Origin: Nocardiopsis sp. NRRL B-16309
Lineage (GTDB): Bacteria > Actinomycetota > Actinomycetes > Streptosporangiales > Streptosporangiaceae
Assembly (NCBI RefSeq): GCF_001279585.1
Contig: NZ_LGEC01000003.1
Coordinates: 1-64,000 of the forward strand
Reading direction: 5' to 3'
Length of the DNA stretch: 64,000 nucleotides
Made by a program: the position numbers and the translations under genes. The notes beneath the pieces are model-generated. The model worked only from the letters and a program-made list of their open reading frames with translations, did no database searches and was not told the origin of the DNA. Positions 51,006 to 58,934 of the stretch are shown here, in pieces; the first letter of the stretch is position 1, and each line of letters begins with the position of its first letter.

Positions 51006-51881
51006 ATGCGCCACCCACACGATGCCCCGCCCGCCCTGCGAGTGCTCTCACTCGGGGCCGGAGTGCAGTCCAGCACCCTGCTCCTGCTCGCCGCTCAAGG
51101 CGCGATCCCCAAGTTCGACTACGCCCTGTTCGCCGACACCGGATGGGAGCCTGAGCGCGTCTACCGCCATCTGGAGCGGCTCGAAGCGGCGGCTGCGGAC
51201 GTCAGCATTCCCGTGATCCGCGTCAGCGCCGGCAACATCCGCAACGACGCCCTCGATGAGGAACACCGGTTCGCGTCCATGCCGCTGTTCGTCCGCGGCC
51301 CGCACGGGGAGCGCGGCATGGCTCGGCGCCAGTGCACCGCCGAGTACAAGATCCGGCCACTCAAGGCCGAGGTCCGGCGCCTGCTCGGCTACCCGCACCC
51401 CGTACGCGTTCCGTCGGGTGTGTACGCACAGCAGGCGATCGGCATCAGCCTGGACGAGGTCCACCGCGCCAAGGACGCCGACGTCCGCTACATGAGGAAC
51501 GTCTTCCCCTTGCTGGACATCGGGTGGACCCGGCGGGACTGCAGGGCCCACCTCACCGCCCACGGATGGGGCGACACCCCGCGGTCGGCGTGCATCGGCT
51601 GTCCCTACCGGAGCAGCAGTTCGTGGGCCGAGATGAAGGCCACGGCACCGGAGGAGTTCGAGGACGCGGTCGCCTTCGATGCCGCCATCCGGCGCGGCCA
51701 CCCCGCGGCAACACGAAGTGGCATGCCGATGAGGGGCAATTACTACCTCCATCCCTCGCGGCGACCCCTTCGGGACGTCGATCTCGGCATCGATTCCGGT
51801 CCCGAACCGGAGGGCTGCTCACCCTGGGCATGCCGCGGCGACAACCATGAGCCGACGGCCCCGGACGGTGAGAACCCATGA
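51006..51881 (+). CDS. phosphoadenosine phosphosulfate reductase-like protein
   Basis: A 291-residue protein of the PAPS-reductase / ATP-pyrophosphatase fold. The nucleotide-binding PP-loop is LSLGAGVQSSTLLLL near residue 15. Later conserved Cys occur in RRQCTAEYKIRP and SACIGCPYRSS, and a final CSPWACRGD may complete a metal or iron-sulfur site. Stand-alone members carried by mobile elements and phages are not sulfate-assimilation enzymes. By analogy with DndC-like proteins they may modify nucleic acid or nucleotides, but the substrate is unknown. Copy B of a 30-nt element precedes it, and its TGA overlaps the ATG of the next ORF. Confidence 0.8.
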   Translation: MRHPHDAPPALRVLSLGAGVQSSTLLLLAAQGAIPKFDYALFADTGWEPERVYRHLERLEAAAADVSIPVIRVSAGNIRNDALDEEHRFASMPLFVRGPHGERGMARRQCTAEYKIRPLKAEVRRLLGYPHPVRVPSGVYAQQAIGISLDEVHRAKDADVRYMRNVFPLLDIGWTRRDCRAHLTAHGWGDTPRSACIGCPYRSSSSWAEMKATAPEEFEDAVAFDAAIRRGHPAATRSGMPMRGNYYLHPSRRPLRDVDLGIDSGPEPEGCSPWACRGDNHEPTAPDGENP

Positions 51882-52567
51882 CCGCCTACCTGCCGCTGCT
51901 GATGCCGAGGCGGGACTTGACGATCGCCTCGTTGTGCACTGCCTACGCCGGACTCGACAAGGGCGTGGTCGCGGCACCGGGCGGCAACGCCGACCTGCTG
52001 CGGGCGGCTGACGATGCCCCGGATCTAGGCGAATGTCACCGCCGTGGTGGCATACGCCTTGTTGCTTACCTCGGGTGCGAATGGCAGGGGCAGCGGTCCT
52101 ACCGATCCGGGGGAGCGCTTGCGGTATGGGCGCCGGGTGCGCCCGTCCTATGCGCTCTGTCATCCAACCCACACTCCTGTGTACGCACGCATCCGCACTG
52201 CGTACTCCGGCACCTGCGGGTGCAGCAGCGGCATACTGCTGGCCGTGTCCCGCGCCGACGACAGTGTGAAGGACGGCGCACTGCAGCGAGGTTGACGAGG
52301 GTGCCCCACGCTGGCCTCTGCAGTCATCGGTTCGCATACCGGCACGGCAGCTCCGCGTATGCCGAGCTGCTGGCCACGTACGCATGGGACGAGTACGAAC
52401 CCGGGATCCGGCGGCGGGAAGCGGTGATCGGCAGAGCGGTAGCCGAGCCGACCGGAACCGGAACTCAGGGACAGCCCAGGCGGAGTGCCGAGGCGGAATC
52501 AGGCCAGCCTGCGGCATGCCGCGGCACTTCAATGGGTGCCGCGGCACGGGTTGGGAGTGCCAAGTGA
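51878..52567 (+). CDS. ORF with truncated C5 DNA-methyltransferase N-terminus, possibly decayed
   Basis: A 229-codon frame whose first ~45 residues resemble the start of a DNA cytosine-5 methyltransferase: LTIASLCTAYAGLDKGVVAA, then APDLGE, which matches the usual PNLGDITAVDW region. The following NVTAV reads in another frame from about 52033, and no catalytic PC motif follows, so the methyltransferase is truncated and frameshifted. The frame itself stays open to 52567, overlapping the upstream stop (ATGA) and the excisionase GTG (GTGA), so a shorter protein (for example from GTG 52301) may still be made. The C-terminal part is not recognised. Confidence 0.45.
   Translation: MTAYLPLLMPRRDLTIASLCTAYAGLDKGVVAAPGGNADLLRAADDAPDLGECHRRGGIRLVAYLGCEWQGQRSYRSGGALAVWAPGAPVLCALSSNPHSCVRTHPHCVLRHLRVQQRHTAGRVPRRRQCEGRRTAARLTRVPHAGLCSHRFAYRHGSSAYAELLATYAWDEYEPGIRRREAVIGRAVAEPTGTGTQGQPRRSAEAESGQPAACRGTSMGAAARVGSAK
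52517..52546. repeat. doubled palindromic decamer before excisionase
   Basis: The self-complementary decamer TGCCGCGGCA occurs twice, at 52517-52526 and 52537-52546, exactly 20 bases apart, 18 bases before the excisionase start. Spacing of two helical turns suits cooperative protein binding, such as Xis/Int arm sites or an operator; a hairpin is also possible. Confidence 0.4.
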
Positions 52568-52881
52568 CCGAGCGGACAGAGCCACCGAACCGGCGCGGCA
52601 AAAGGGTTTCTGAACAGCAGAGACGCGATTACGCTGCAAACTCTGGCGGGCGGCGTGACAAGGCTGAGGGAGCACTTCCTGAGGTCTTCACTCCCGGAGA
52701 AGCCGCCGCCCTGCTCAAGGTCCCCGAGTCTTGGTTGCGCAAGCGCGCCTCCGCGCGGCAGGTGCCGTGCACCTTCATCGGCAAGCACCTGCGCTTCAGC
52801 TCCGCTGACCTCGAACAGATCATCCGTGCCGGACACCGTGCCCCCGTGTCCGGGCCTGCCAGCCAGACAACATCCGAATGA
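52564..52881 (+). CDS. xis: excisionase-like helix-turn-helix protein
   Basis: A 105-residue protein with a MerR/excisionase-type helix-turn-helix (residues ~38-95: VFTPGEAAALLKVPESWLRK, then the wing VPCTFIGKHLRFSSADLEQI). Such proteins next to a tyrosine integrase direct excision of the element. The N-terminal ~38 residues are charged and less typical. The GTG at 52564 has GGGAG upstream and overlaps the previous stop. The integrase starts 21 bases downstream. Confidence 0.82.
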   Translation: MTERTEPPNRRGKRVSEQQRRDYAANSGGRRDKAEGALPEVFTPGEAAALLKVPESWLRKRASARQVPCTFIGKHLRFSSADLEQIIRAGHRAPVSGPASQTTSE

Positions 52882-52902
52882 GTCCGTACGCAAGGAGTAC
52901 GC

Positions 52903-54111
52903 ATGGCCTACGCCGAACGGCTCGCCAAGACCTGGCGAGCCCGCTACAAGCGCCCCAACGGCCTGTGGGGGTCGAAGTCGGGGTTCGACACCAAGGAAGC
53001 CGCTCTGCACTGGGCGGAGGAACAGGAAGCCGAGGTTCGGCGCCGCACGTGGATCGCGCCCGAGGACTGTGAGATCGCCTTCGGCGACTTCGCACAGACG
53101 TGGTTGGCCCAGGCGCGCCTGGCGGAGACCACCCGGGCCAAGTACCAGTCCTACCTGGACACCCATCTGCTGCCGCAGTGGGAGGACTGGCCGTTGATCA
53201 GCATCTTCAACAGCCACATCGAAATCCAGGCCTGGGTCAACGAGATGCACGAGGAGTTGGCCGAGCCGAGTGTGTCCTCGGTCTTCGCCCTGTTCTCCAC
53301 GGTCCTGAACGTGGCGGTGCGAGCCCGCCGCATCCCGGCCAACCCGTGCAACGGGGTCCGTGTCTCCTCCGGTGACTACGAGGCCGACCGGCAGGTGGCC
53401 ACTCCCGTGCAGGTCCTGCGGGCGGCCATGCGGCTGCACCACTCCTTCGGACAGGCGGGGTTCGTGCTGGCGCTGATGGACGGCTACACCGGGGCGCGCT
53501 GGTCGGAACTGGTGGCACTGGAGCCTCACGAGTACGACGAGGTGAACAGGGCCGTGCCGGTGCGTACGCCACTGCGTGAGTCCGCCGGCAAGATGAGCAA
53601 GGCCAAGCGGCCCAAGACCCCGGCGGGCAAGCGCTGGCTGCAGCTGCCCGACTTCCTCAACGCGGTGTACACCGACCTGGTGGCCGACAGCGAGCAGGCC
53701 CTGGTGTTCACCGGCAGTCGCGGCGGGATGCTGCGGCGGGGCAACTTCCGTGCCCGGTTCTGGCGGCCCGCGTTCGATGGTGATCCGCGCAGCGATCTGG
53801 CGTGGCTGCGTGCGCCGGTCCTGCCGGGGTTCACCTTCAATGAGGGACGCCACACCCATCGCACGTGGCTGGCTGAGGACGGGATCCCCGAGGTGGCGCG
53901 GGCGGCTCGGCTCGGGCACCGGATGCCGGGCATGGCCAACGTCTACGAGCACGTGACCCCGACCATGAAGGAACAGGTCCTGGCCGCGCTGGAGCGCCGG
54001 TGGCGGGGGAGTGTGCGGGCGCTGAGCCCCAGAGAGCGGGATCGTTTGATGGAGATGGTCCCGCGGCTGCGTGAGTACTACCCTGTTGAGGGCGAGCAGA
54101 AGGCTTCATGA
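52903..54111 (+). CDS. int: tyrosine recombinase / integrase of the element
   Basis: A 402-residue site-specific tyrosine recombinase. It has an N-terminal arm-type domain (residues ~1-50), a SAM-like core-binding domain (~60-150) and a C-terminal catalytic domain. Catalytic residues can be placed: Arg199 in TGARWSE, His317 and Arg320 in GRHTHRTW, His339 in LGHR and the nucleophile Tyr348 in NVYEHV. The length and order match integrases of actinobacterial integrative elements. Its end lies 97 bases from the 3' end of tRNA-Val, the expected attachment site, with the excisionase gene immediately upstream. Confidence 0.93.
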   Translation: MAYAERLAKTWRARYKRPNGLWGSKSGFDTKEAALHWAEEQEAEVRRRTWIAPEDCEIAFGDFAQTWLAQARLAETTRAKYQSYLDTHLLPQWEDWPLISIFNSHIEIQAWVNEMHEELAEPSVSSVFALFSTVLNVAVRARRIPANPCNGVRVSSGDYEADRQVATPVQVLRAAMRLHHSFGQAGFVLALMDGYTGARWSELVALEPHEYDEVNRAVPVRTPLRESAGKMSKAKRPKTPAGKRWLQLPDFLNAVYTDLVADSEQALVFTGSRGGMLRRGNFRARFWRPAFDGDPRSDLAWLRAPVLPGFTFNEGRHTHRTWLAEDGIPEVARAARLGHRMPGMANVYEHVTPTMKEQVLAALERRWRGSVRALSPRERDRLMEMVPRLREYYPVEGEQKAS

Positions 54112-54207
54112 GCCTGGAGATGCAAGATCATCTCCAGATTCTCTCCATGACCAACACGAAGAAAATCTGAAGAGGACCGTTGGACGGCCTCTGACCTGCA
54201 GAAGCTG

Positions 54208-54284
<77 letters not shown>

Positions 54285-54296
54285 GCGTGAAGCGTG

Positions 54297-54370
54297 TGGA
54301 GGTGGAGACGGGATTTGAACCCGTGTAGACGGCTTTGCAGGCCGCTGCCTCGCCTCTCGGCCACTCCACC
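54297..54370 (-). tRNA. tRNA-Cys (GCA)
   Basis: On the minus strand, acceptor GGTGGAG pairs with CTCCACC, discriminator U is followed by encoded CCA, the anticodon stem GCGGC/GCCGT encloses CTGCAAA (anticodon GCA), and the T-arm is ACGGGTTCAAATCCCGT. It lies 12 bases upstream of tRNA-Val in a tRNA cluster. Confidence 0.95.
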
Positions 54371-54407
54371 GAGTGCACGGAGTGACTGCTCACTCCCGCC
54401 TTCTCCG

Positions 54408-54480
54408 AGCGGACGACGGGATTCGAACCCGCGACCCTCACCTTGGCAAGGTGATGCTCTACCAGCTGAGCCACGTCCGC
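54408..54480 (-). tRNA. tRNA-Gly (GCC)
   Basis: On the minus strand, acceptor GCGGACG pairs with CGTCCGC, the D-arm is GGCTCAGCTGGTAGAGC, the anticodon stem CACCT/AGGTG carries TTGCCAA (anticodon GCC), and the T-arm is GCGGGTTCGAATCCCGT. No CCA is encoded. It is the first gene of the three-tRNA cluster. Confidence 0.95.
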
Positions 54481-54674
54481 TTGCTGCTCGGGCGGGCCCC
54501 GTTTCCGTGGCCCCCGCCGTGCTGCTGATAAGAACTCTAGCGGAAAGTCCGCAGACGGCAAATCGGCGCTGGAAGAGGCCGGTACGCGGGTTCCGCGGAG
54601 GGGTCGGGCGCCCGCTCCTCCGCGGGCGGCCGCCCTGGTGGACAATGGGAGCACGCGCACGACGGGGAGACCGC

Positions 54675-55868
54675 ATGAGCTGGAGCGACCACGCCTCCCG
54701 GGTCGGGGGACCGCCCGGCGCGCACAGGGAGTGGCCGCGCGCCCGCGAGGCCGCTGAGCGGCTCGGCGCGGAACTCGCGCCCGCCCCTCGGGACCTGCCG
54801 CTGGGCCGGGCCCTGGGCGGTGTCCTGGGAGCCGACGTCACCGCCCTGGTGGGCCTGCCCGCCTTCGACGCCTCCGCCATGGACGGCTACGCGGTGGCCG
54901 GGCCGGGGCCCTGGCGTCTGGTCGGTACGCAGCTCGCGGGCGCGCCGAGTACGCGCGAGGCCCTGGCGCCCGGGCAGGCCGTGGAGATCGCCACCGGCGC
55001 GCGCGTGCCCAAGGGCACGGAGAGCGTCCTGCCCTACGAGCGAGCCGCGCTGGACGAGGGCGTGGTCGGCGGAGAGATCGAGCGCGGCCGACACGTGCGC
55101 TGGGCGGGGGAGGAGACCGCCCCCGGAGAGACCGTCCTCACGCGCGGCGCCCGGGTGACCCCCGCCGTGCTGGGGCTGGCCGCGGGCCTGGGCCACGACA
55201 CCCTCCCGGTGCTCCTGCCCCGGGTGTCGGTCCTGGTGACCGGCGACGAACTGACCACGTCGGGCCTGCCGGGCGAGGGGCGCGTGCGCGACGCCATCGG
55301 CCCCCTGGTGCCGGGGTTCCTCGGCTGGGCCGGCGCCGAGCTGTGCGGTGTACGCCATCTGGGCGACGACCGCGCGGCCCTGGCGGAGGCGGTCACGGAG
55401 GGCGGGACGGACGTGGTCGTGGTGTGCGGTTCGTCCTCCAAGGGGCCCGCCGACCACCTGCGCGCGGTGTTGGAACAGGTCGGCGCGGAGACCGTGGTGG
55501 ACGGGGTCGCCTGCCGACCCGGCCACCCCCAGGTCCTGGCGCACCGGGGCGGCACCGCGTTCGTGGGGCTGCCCGGGAACCCGGGCGCCGCCCTGGTCGC
55601 GATCCTGACTCTGCTGGTGCCCCTGGTGAGCGCCCTCGCGGGCCGCCGGGATCCGGCGCGGGCGCCGGGCACGGTCGCGTTGGAGGGAGGGGTCGCCGCG
55701 CACCCGCGCGACACCCGGCTGCTGCCGGTGCGCCTGGTCGGCCCACGCGCGCGGCCGGTCGGCCACGACCGCCCGGGCAGTCTGCGGGGCGCGGCCCTGG
55801 CCGACGCCTACGCCGTCGTCCCGCCCCGGTGGGACGACGCCCCCGTCGAGCTGCTGAACCTGCCCTGA
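54675..55868 (+). CDS. moeA-like: MoeA-like molybdopterin molybdotransferase
   Basis: A 397-residue MoeA-family enzyme, which inserts molybdenum into molybdopterin in the cytosol. Domain landmarks are visible: GLPAFDASAMDGYAVAGPGP near residue 60, EIATGARVPKGTESVLPYE near residue 110, the MoCF-binding core with VLVTGDELTTSGLPGEGRVR and VVCGSSSKGPADHL, and the substrate loop FVGLPGNPGAALVAI. One standard motif is altered: the usual GGxSxG loop reads CGSSSKG. The ATG at 54675 is chosen because the longer frame runs back through the tRNAs. A strong bidirectional hairpin follows. Confidence 0.85.
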   Translation: MSWSDHASRVGGPPGAHREWPRAREAAERLGAELAPAPRDLPLGRALGGVLGADVTALVGLPAFDASAMDGYAVAGPGPWRLVGTQLAGAPSTREALAPGQAVEIATGARVPKGTESVLPYERAALDEGVVGGEIERGRHVRWAGEETAPGETVLTRGARVTPAVLGLAAGLGHDTLPVLLPRVSVLVTGDELTTSGLPGEGRVRDAIGPLVPGFLGWAGAELCGVRHLGDDRAALAEAVTEGGTDVVVVCGSSSKGPADHLRAVLEQVGAETVVDGVACRPGHPQVLAHRGGTAFVGLPGNPGAALVAILTLLVPLVSALAGRRDPARAPGTVALEGGVAAHPRDTRLLPVRLVGPRARPVGHDRPGSLRGAALADAYAVVPPRWDDAPVELLNLP

Positions 55869-55906
55869 CCCCGGCACCCCGCACCAACGACGGCCCCGCC
55901 GCAGGT

Positions 55907-55941
55907 ACGACGGCCCCGAGGGGATGCCCCGGGGCCGTCGT
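55907..55941. terminator. bidirectional hairpin terminator
   Basis: ACGACGGCCCCG (55907-55918) and CGGGGCCGTCGT (55930-55941) form a perfect 12-bp stem between the convergent MoeA-like and DHA2 transporter genes. A second partial copy of ACGACGGCCCCG lies at 55887-55898. Confidence 0.7.
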
Positions 55942-55958
55942 CGGGTCGGTCGGGCGTC

Positions 55959-57767
55959 CTACGCGTTCCCGGCCGTGTCCGCCGGTGCCTGGTCCTGCCC
56001 GGTGTCGCTTCCGCTGCTCTCCTCGGCCGGTCCGGACACCGGGGCCTCCGCCGACCCGGACGGCGCCGCGCCGGAGGCCGTGCCCCCGGACGTGCCGTCC
56101 CCGGACGTCGTGGCCCCGGACGTGCCGTCCCCGGACGTGCCGTCCCCGGATGCCGCGGCCTCGGATCCCGGCACCGCGGACACCGCGGGCCCGTTGTCCA
56201 CGGCCGGGTTGGCGCGGCCGCGCAGCAGTAGCCACGCCTGGACCGCGGCCGCCAGCACGATCACCACGGCGATCCCGCTGGTGAGGTGCATGCCGCTGGT
56301 GAACGCGTCCCGCGCGGCCGCCAGGAGGTCGGTCCCGGCCGGCCCGCCCAGCCCGGCGGCGGCGTCGGCCGCGCCGCCCAGGGTCTCCCGGGCGGTGTCG
56401 GTCGCACCCGCGGGCACGCCCTCGACCTCGGTCAGGTTCGCCCGGTAGTAGGCCGTGAGCACGCTGCCGAGGACCGCCACGCCCAGGGCGCCGCCCAGTT
56501 CGTAGGCGGTCTCGGAGATCGCCGAGGCGGCACCGGCGCGCTGGGGCGGGGCCGCGCTCATGATGGCGCCGTTGGTCAGCGTCTCGGCGAACCCGGCCCC
56601 GGCGGCGATGAGCGCGAAGCCCACCGCCACGAGCACCACGCCCGTGGCGGCGTCGTTCGCGGACGTGAACACCAGCACGGCGAAGCCGGACGCCGTGACC
56701 ACCAGCGCCGAACCGATGACCGCGGCCAGGCTCAGCCTGCGCGCGACCCGCACGGCCACGAAGCTGGTCAGCACGGACAGCACCAGGCCCGGCACCAGGA
56801 CGTATCCGGCGCGCATGGGCGACATGCCCAGGACCAGCTGCAGGTACTGCGTCAGGAAGAACAGCGACGAGACCAGCGAGAACACGATCATCAGGTTCGT
56901 GGCGACCGCCACGCTGAACACGCGGGACCGGAACAGGTCCACGTCGATCAGCGGGTGGGCCAGCGTCGTCTGCCGGCGCACGAACACGTACCCCAGCGCC
57001 AGACCCAGCACCAGCGCCGCGAGCGGGGCCAGGGCGGGTCCCTCGGTGGCCAGCTTCTTGACGCCGTACACGGCGGGCAGCATCGCGCCCAGCGACAGCG
57101 CCACGCTGGGCAGGTCGAGCCGGCCCGGCGACGGGTCGCGCGACTCGCGCACCAGCAGCGGGACCAGGACCAGGATCAGCGCCATCACCGGCAGGTTGAT
57201 CAGGAAGACCGACCCCCAGAAGAAGTGCTCCAGGAGCCATCCGCCCAGGATCGGGCCCAGGGCGGCGCCGGCGGAGAAGCCGGACGCCCAGATGGCGATG
57301 GCCAGCAGCCGCTGGCGCGCGTCCAGGAACATGTTGCGCAGCAGGGACAGGGTGGAGGGCATCAGTGACGCGCCCGCCACGCCGAGCATGGCGCGGGCGA
57401 CGATCAGGACCTCGGGCGTGGGCGCGAAGGCGGCCAGCAGGGAGGCCCCGCCGAAGGCGGCCGAGCCCACCATGAGCAGGCGTCGTCGGCCGACGCGGTC
57501 GCCGAGCGACCCCATGGTGACCAGCAGCCCGGCCAGGACGAAGCCGTAGATGTCGATGATCCACAGCAGCTGTCCGGAGGTGGGCCGCAGCCCCTCGCTC
57601 AGTTCGGGGACGGCGAACCCGAGCACGGTCATGTCGACCGAGATCAGGACGACGGGAAGGACCAGGACGGCGAGCGCGGCCCACTCGCGCGGTCCGGCGA
57701 GGGCCGGTCCGGCGCCCTGGGCGCCGCGCGCGTCGGTGGTGCCGTGCCCGGCCTTGGCGGTGCTCAT
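55959..57767 (-). CDS. DHA2-type MFS drug efflux transporter (14 TM)
   Basis: A 602-residue multidrug efflux protein of the EmrB/QacA group with about 14 transmembrane segments. Recognisable motifs are LDMTVLGF-like VDMTVLGFAVPELSEGLRPT in TM1, the A motif GSLGDRVGRRRLL and the antiporter C motif GPILGGWLLEHFFW. The last ~80 residues are a low-complexity tail with repeated GDGTSG-type units. A TetR gene is divergent across a tandem operator, so induction by an exported compound is likely. The compound itself cannot be told. Confidence 0.9.
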   Translation of the reverse strand: MSTAKAGHGTTDARGAQGAGPALAGPREWAALAVLVLPVVLISVDMTVLGFAVPELSEGLRPTSGQLLWIIDIYGFVLAGLLVTMGSLGDRVGRRRLLMVGSAAFGGASLLAAFAPTPEVLIVARAMLGVAGASLMPSTLSLLRNMFLDARQRLLAIAIWASGFSAGAALGPILGGWLLEHFFWGSVFLINLPVMALILVLVPLLVRESRDPSPGRLDLPSVALSLGAMLPAVYGVKKLATEGPALAPLAALVLGLALGYVFVRRQTTLAHPLIDVDLFRSRVFSVAVATNLMIVFSLVSSLFFLTQYLQLVLGMSPMRAGYVLVPGLVLSVLTSFVAVRVARRLSLAAVIGSALVVTASGFAVLVFTSANDAATGVVLVAVGFALIAAGAGFAETLTNGAIMSAAPPQRAGAASAISETAYELGGALGVAVLGSVLTAYYRANLTEVEGVPAGATDTARETLGGAADAAAGLGGPAGTDLLAAARDAFTSGMHLTSGIAVVIVLAAAVQAWLLLRGRANPAVDNGPAVSAVPGSEAAASGDGTSGDGTSGATTSGDGTSGGTASGAAPSGSAEAPVSGPAEESSGSDTGQDQAPADTAGNA

Positions 57768-57894
57768 CTTTCCTCGTTACGTGTCGCTGGTGGGGCGGCG
57801 CCCGGTTCCGGGCCCGCCGTTCGCCGGGCGGGAGGCTGCGGGCTCCGGGCTCGGCGGGGACGGTTGGCGGGAGGGAGACCTCCGGCCAGTATGA

Positions 57895-57929
57895 ACCGTC
57901 CAGACGGTACAGTACCGTCCAGCCGGTAC
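57895..57929. promoter_or_regulatory. tandem TetR operators
   Basis: There are two palindromes: ACCGTCCAGACGGT (57895-57908, arms ACCGT/ACGGT) and GTACCG-TCCAGC-CGGTAC (57912-57929). The repeated ACCGTCCAG cores are 19 bases apart. They lie between the divergent TetR and efflux genes and overlap a -10-like TACAGT (57927-57932). Confidence 0.75.
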
Positions 57930-57939
57930 AGTGTCAATC

Positions 57940-58491
57940 GTGAACGCTTCCACCACACGCGACCGCATCCTCGACGCGCTCCAGGACATCCTCATCGACG
58001 AGGGCCACTCCGGGGTGACCCTGGAGGCGGTGGCCCGCGCGGCCTCCGTCTCCAAGGGCGGGCTGCTCTACCACTTCCCGTCCAAGGCGGCCCTGATCAC
58101 CGGCCTCATCGAGCGCCTCTCCGCCCTGGCCGAGGAGGAGTTCCGCGAGGCGGTGGAGAGCGGCGAGGGCGTCGTCCGCGTCTTCCTGCGCACCTCGCTG
58201 CCCCGCAGCGCGGAGGAGCGCGAGCTGTACTGGTCGGTCATCGCCGCCCTGCGCAGCAAGGAGGACATGCCCGAGGAGGCCGCCGAGCTCGTGCGGTACC
58301 TGTTCACCCGGTGGGGCGAACTGCTGCACGAGGAGCTCACCGACCCCGTGCTGGCCGAGATCATCCTGCGGGCCGGGGACGGCCTGTACATGGCGGCCAT
58401 CGCCGGGCTCCCCCAGCCCGACCCCCAGCTCACCCAGGACGTGTTCGACCGTCTCGTGGAGGCCTCCGACAAGGTGCGGCGCCCGCGATGA
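57940..58491 (+). CDS. TetR-family repressor of the adjacent efflux gene
   Basis: A 183-residue TetR-family regulator. The helix-turn-helix is seen in RDRILDALQDILIDEGHSGV followed by TLEAVARAASVSKGGLLYHF, and the C-terminal ligand domain resembles the TetR_C_6 group (ELYWSVIAALRSKEDMPEEA). It probably represses itself and the divergent transporter. The GTG at 57940 is preferred; an in-frame GTG at 57931 almost touches the operator. With a -10-like TACAGT seven bases upstream and no ribosome site, a leaderless transcript is likely. Confidence 0.85.
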   Translation: MNASTTRDRILDALQDILIDEGHSGVTLEAVARAASVSKGGLLYHFPSKAALITGLIERLSALAEEEFREAVESGEGVVRVFLRTSLPRSAEERELYWSVIAALRSKEDMPEEAAELVRYLFTRWGELLHEELTDPVLAEIILRAGDGLYMAAIAGLPQPDPQLTQDVFDRLVEASDKVRRPR

Positions 58492-58934
58492 CGCCGTGCC
58501 GGCACCACCGGTCCGGGTCCCGGTCGGCCCCGTGCGGCGCGGGTGGAGGTGTCCGTCCGTCCGCCCGGGGAAAGATCACGACCAGGAAACGGTACGCCCG
58601 CGACCGGGGGTCGGCCACCGGTTTTCCGCGGCCCCGGAAGGGCCCCGAAAGCCCCGTGGTCAGGGGATCCGCCGTATGCGGGCGGTCCCGGGAAGGTGAC
58701 CATGTGGTGCTTTTCACGTGTTGGGGATCATGATTTACTTCCCAGTAACTTCTTGGTCGACGCGAGGGCCCGCGGTCGTCGGGTGCTCGCCCGACCGAAG
58801 GGGTGAAGTGTGCACTACCTCGAGGAGTAGGGCGTGCCGTGTCGACCAGGACTGAAGCTGTTCGCGAGACTGTTCCCACCTCGCTCGGGGACGTCGGCGG
58901 GGTGAGAACGCGCAGACGGGAAAGCGGGGGGCGG
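58492..58934. other. intergenic region, no gene seen
   Basis: These 443 bases lie between the TetR gene and manA. Only shadow frames occur. Bases 58700-58770 are less GC-rich (TTTTCACGTG..., TTACTTCCCAGTAACTT) and may hold the manA promoter; TTACTTCCCAGTAA contains a short inverted repeat. Confidence 0.45.

Noticed and set aside
55393..57684. 763-codon minus-strand frame over the DHA2 transporter and MoeA end
   Set aside because: It is out of frame with both real genes, Arg/Pro/Gly-rich low complexity, and crosses a strong terminator.
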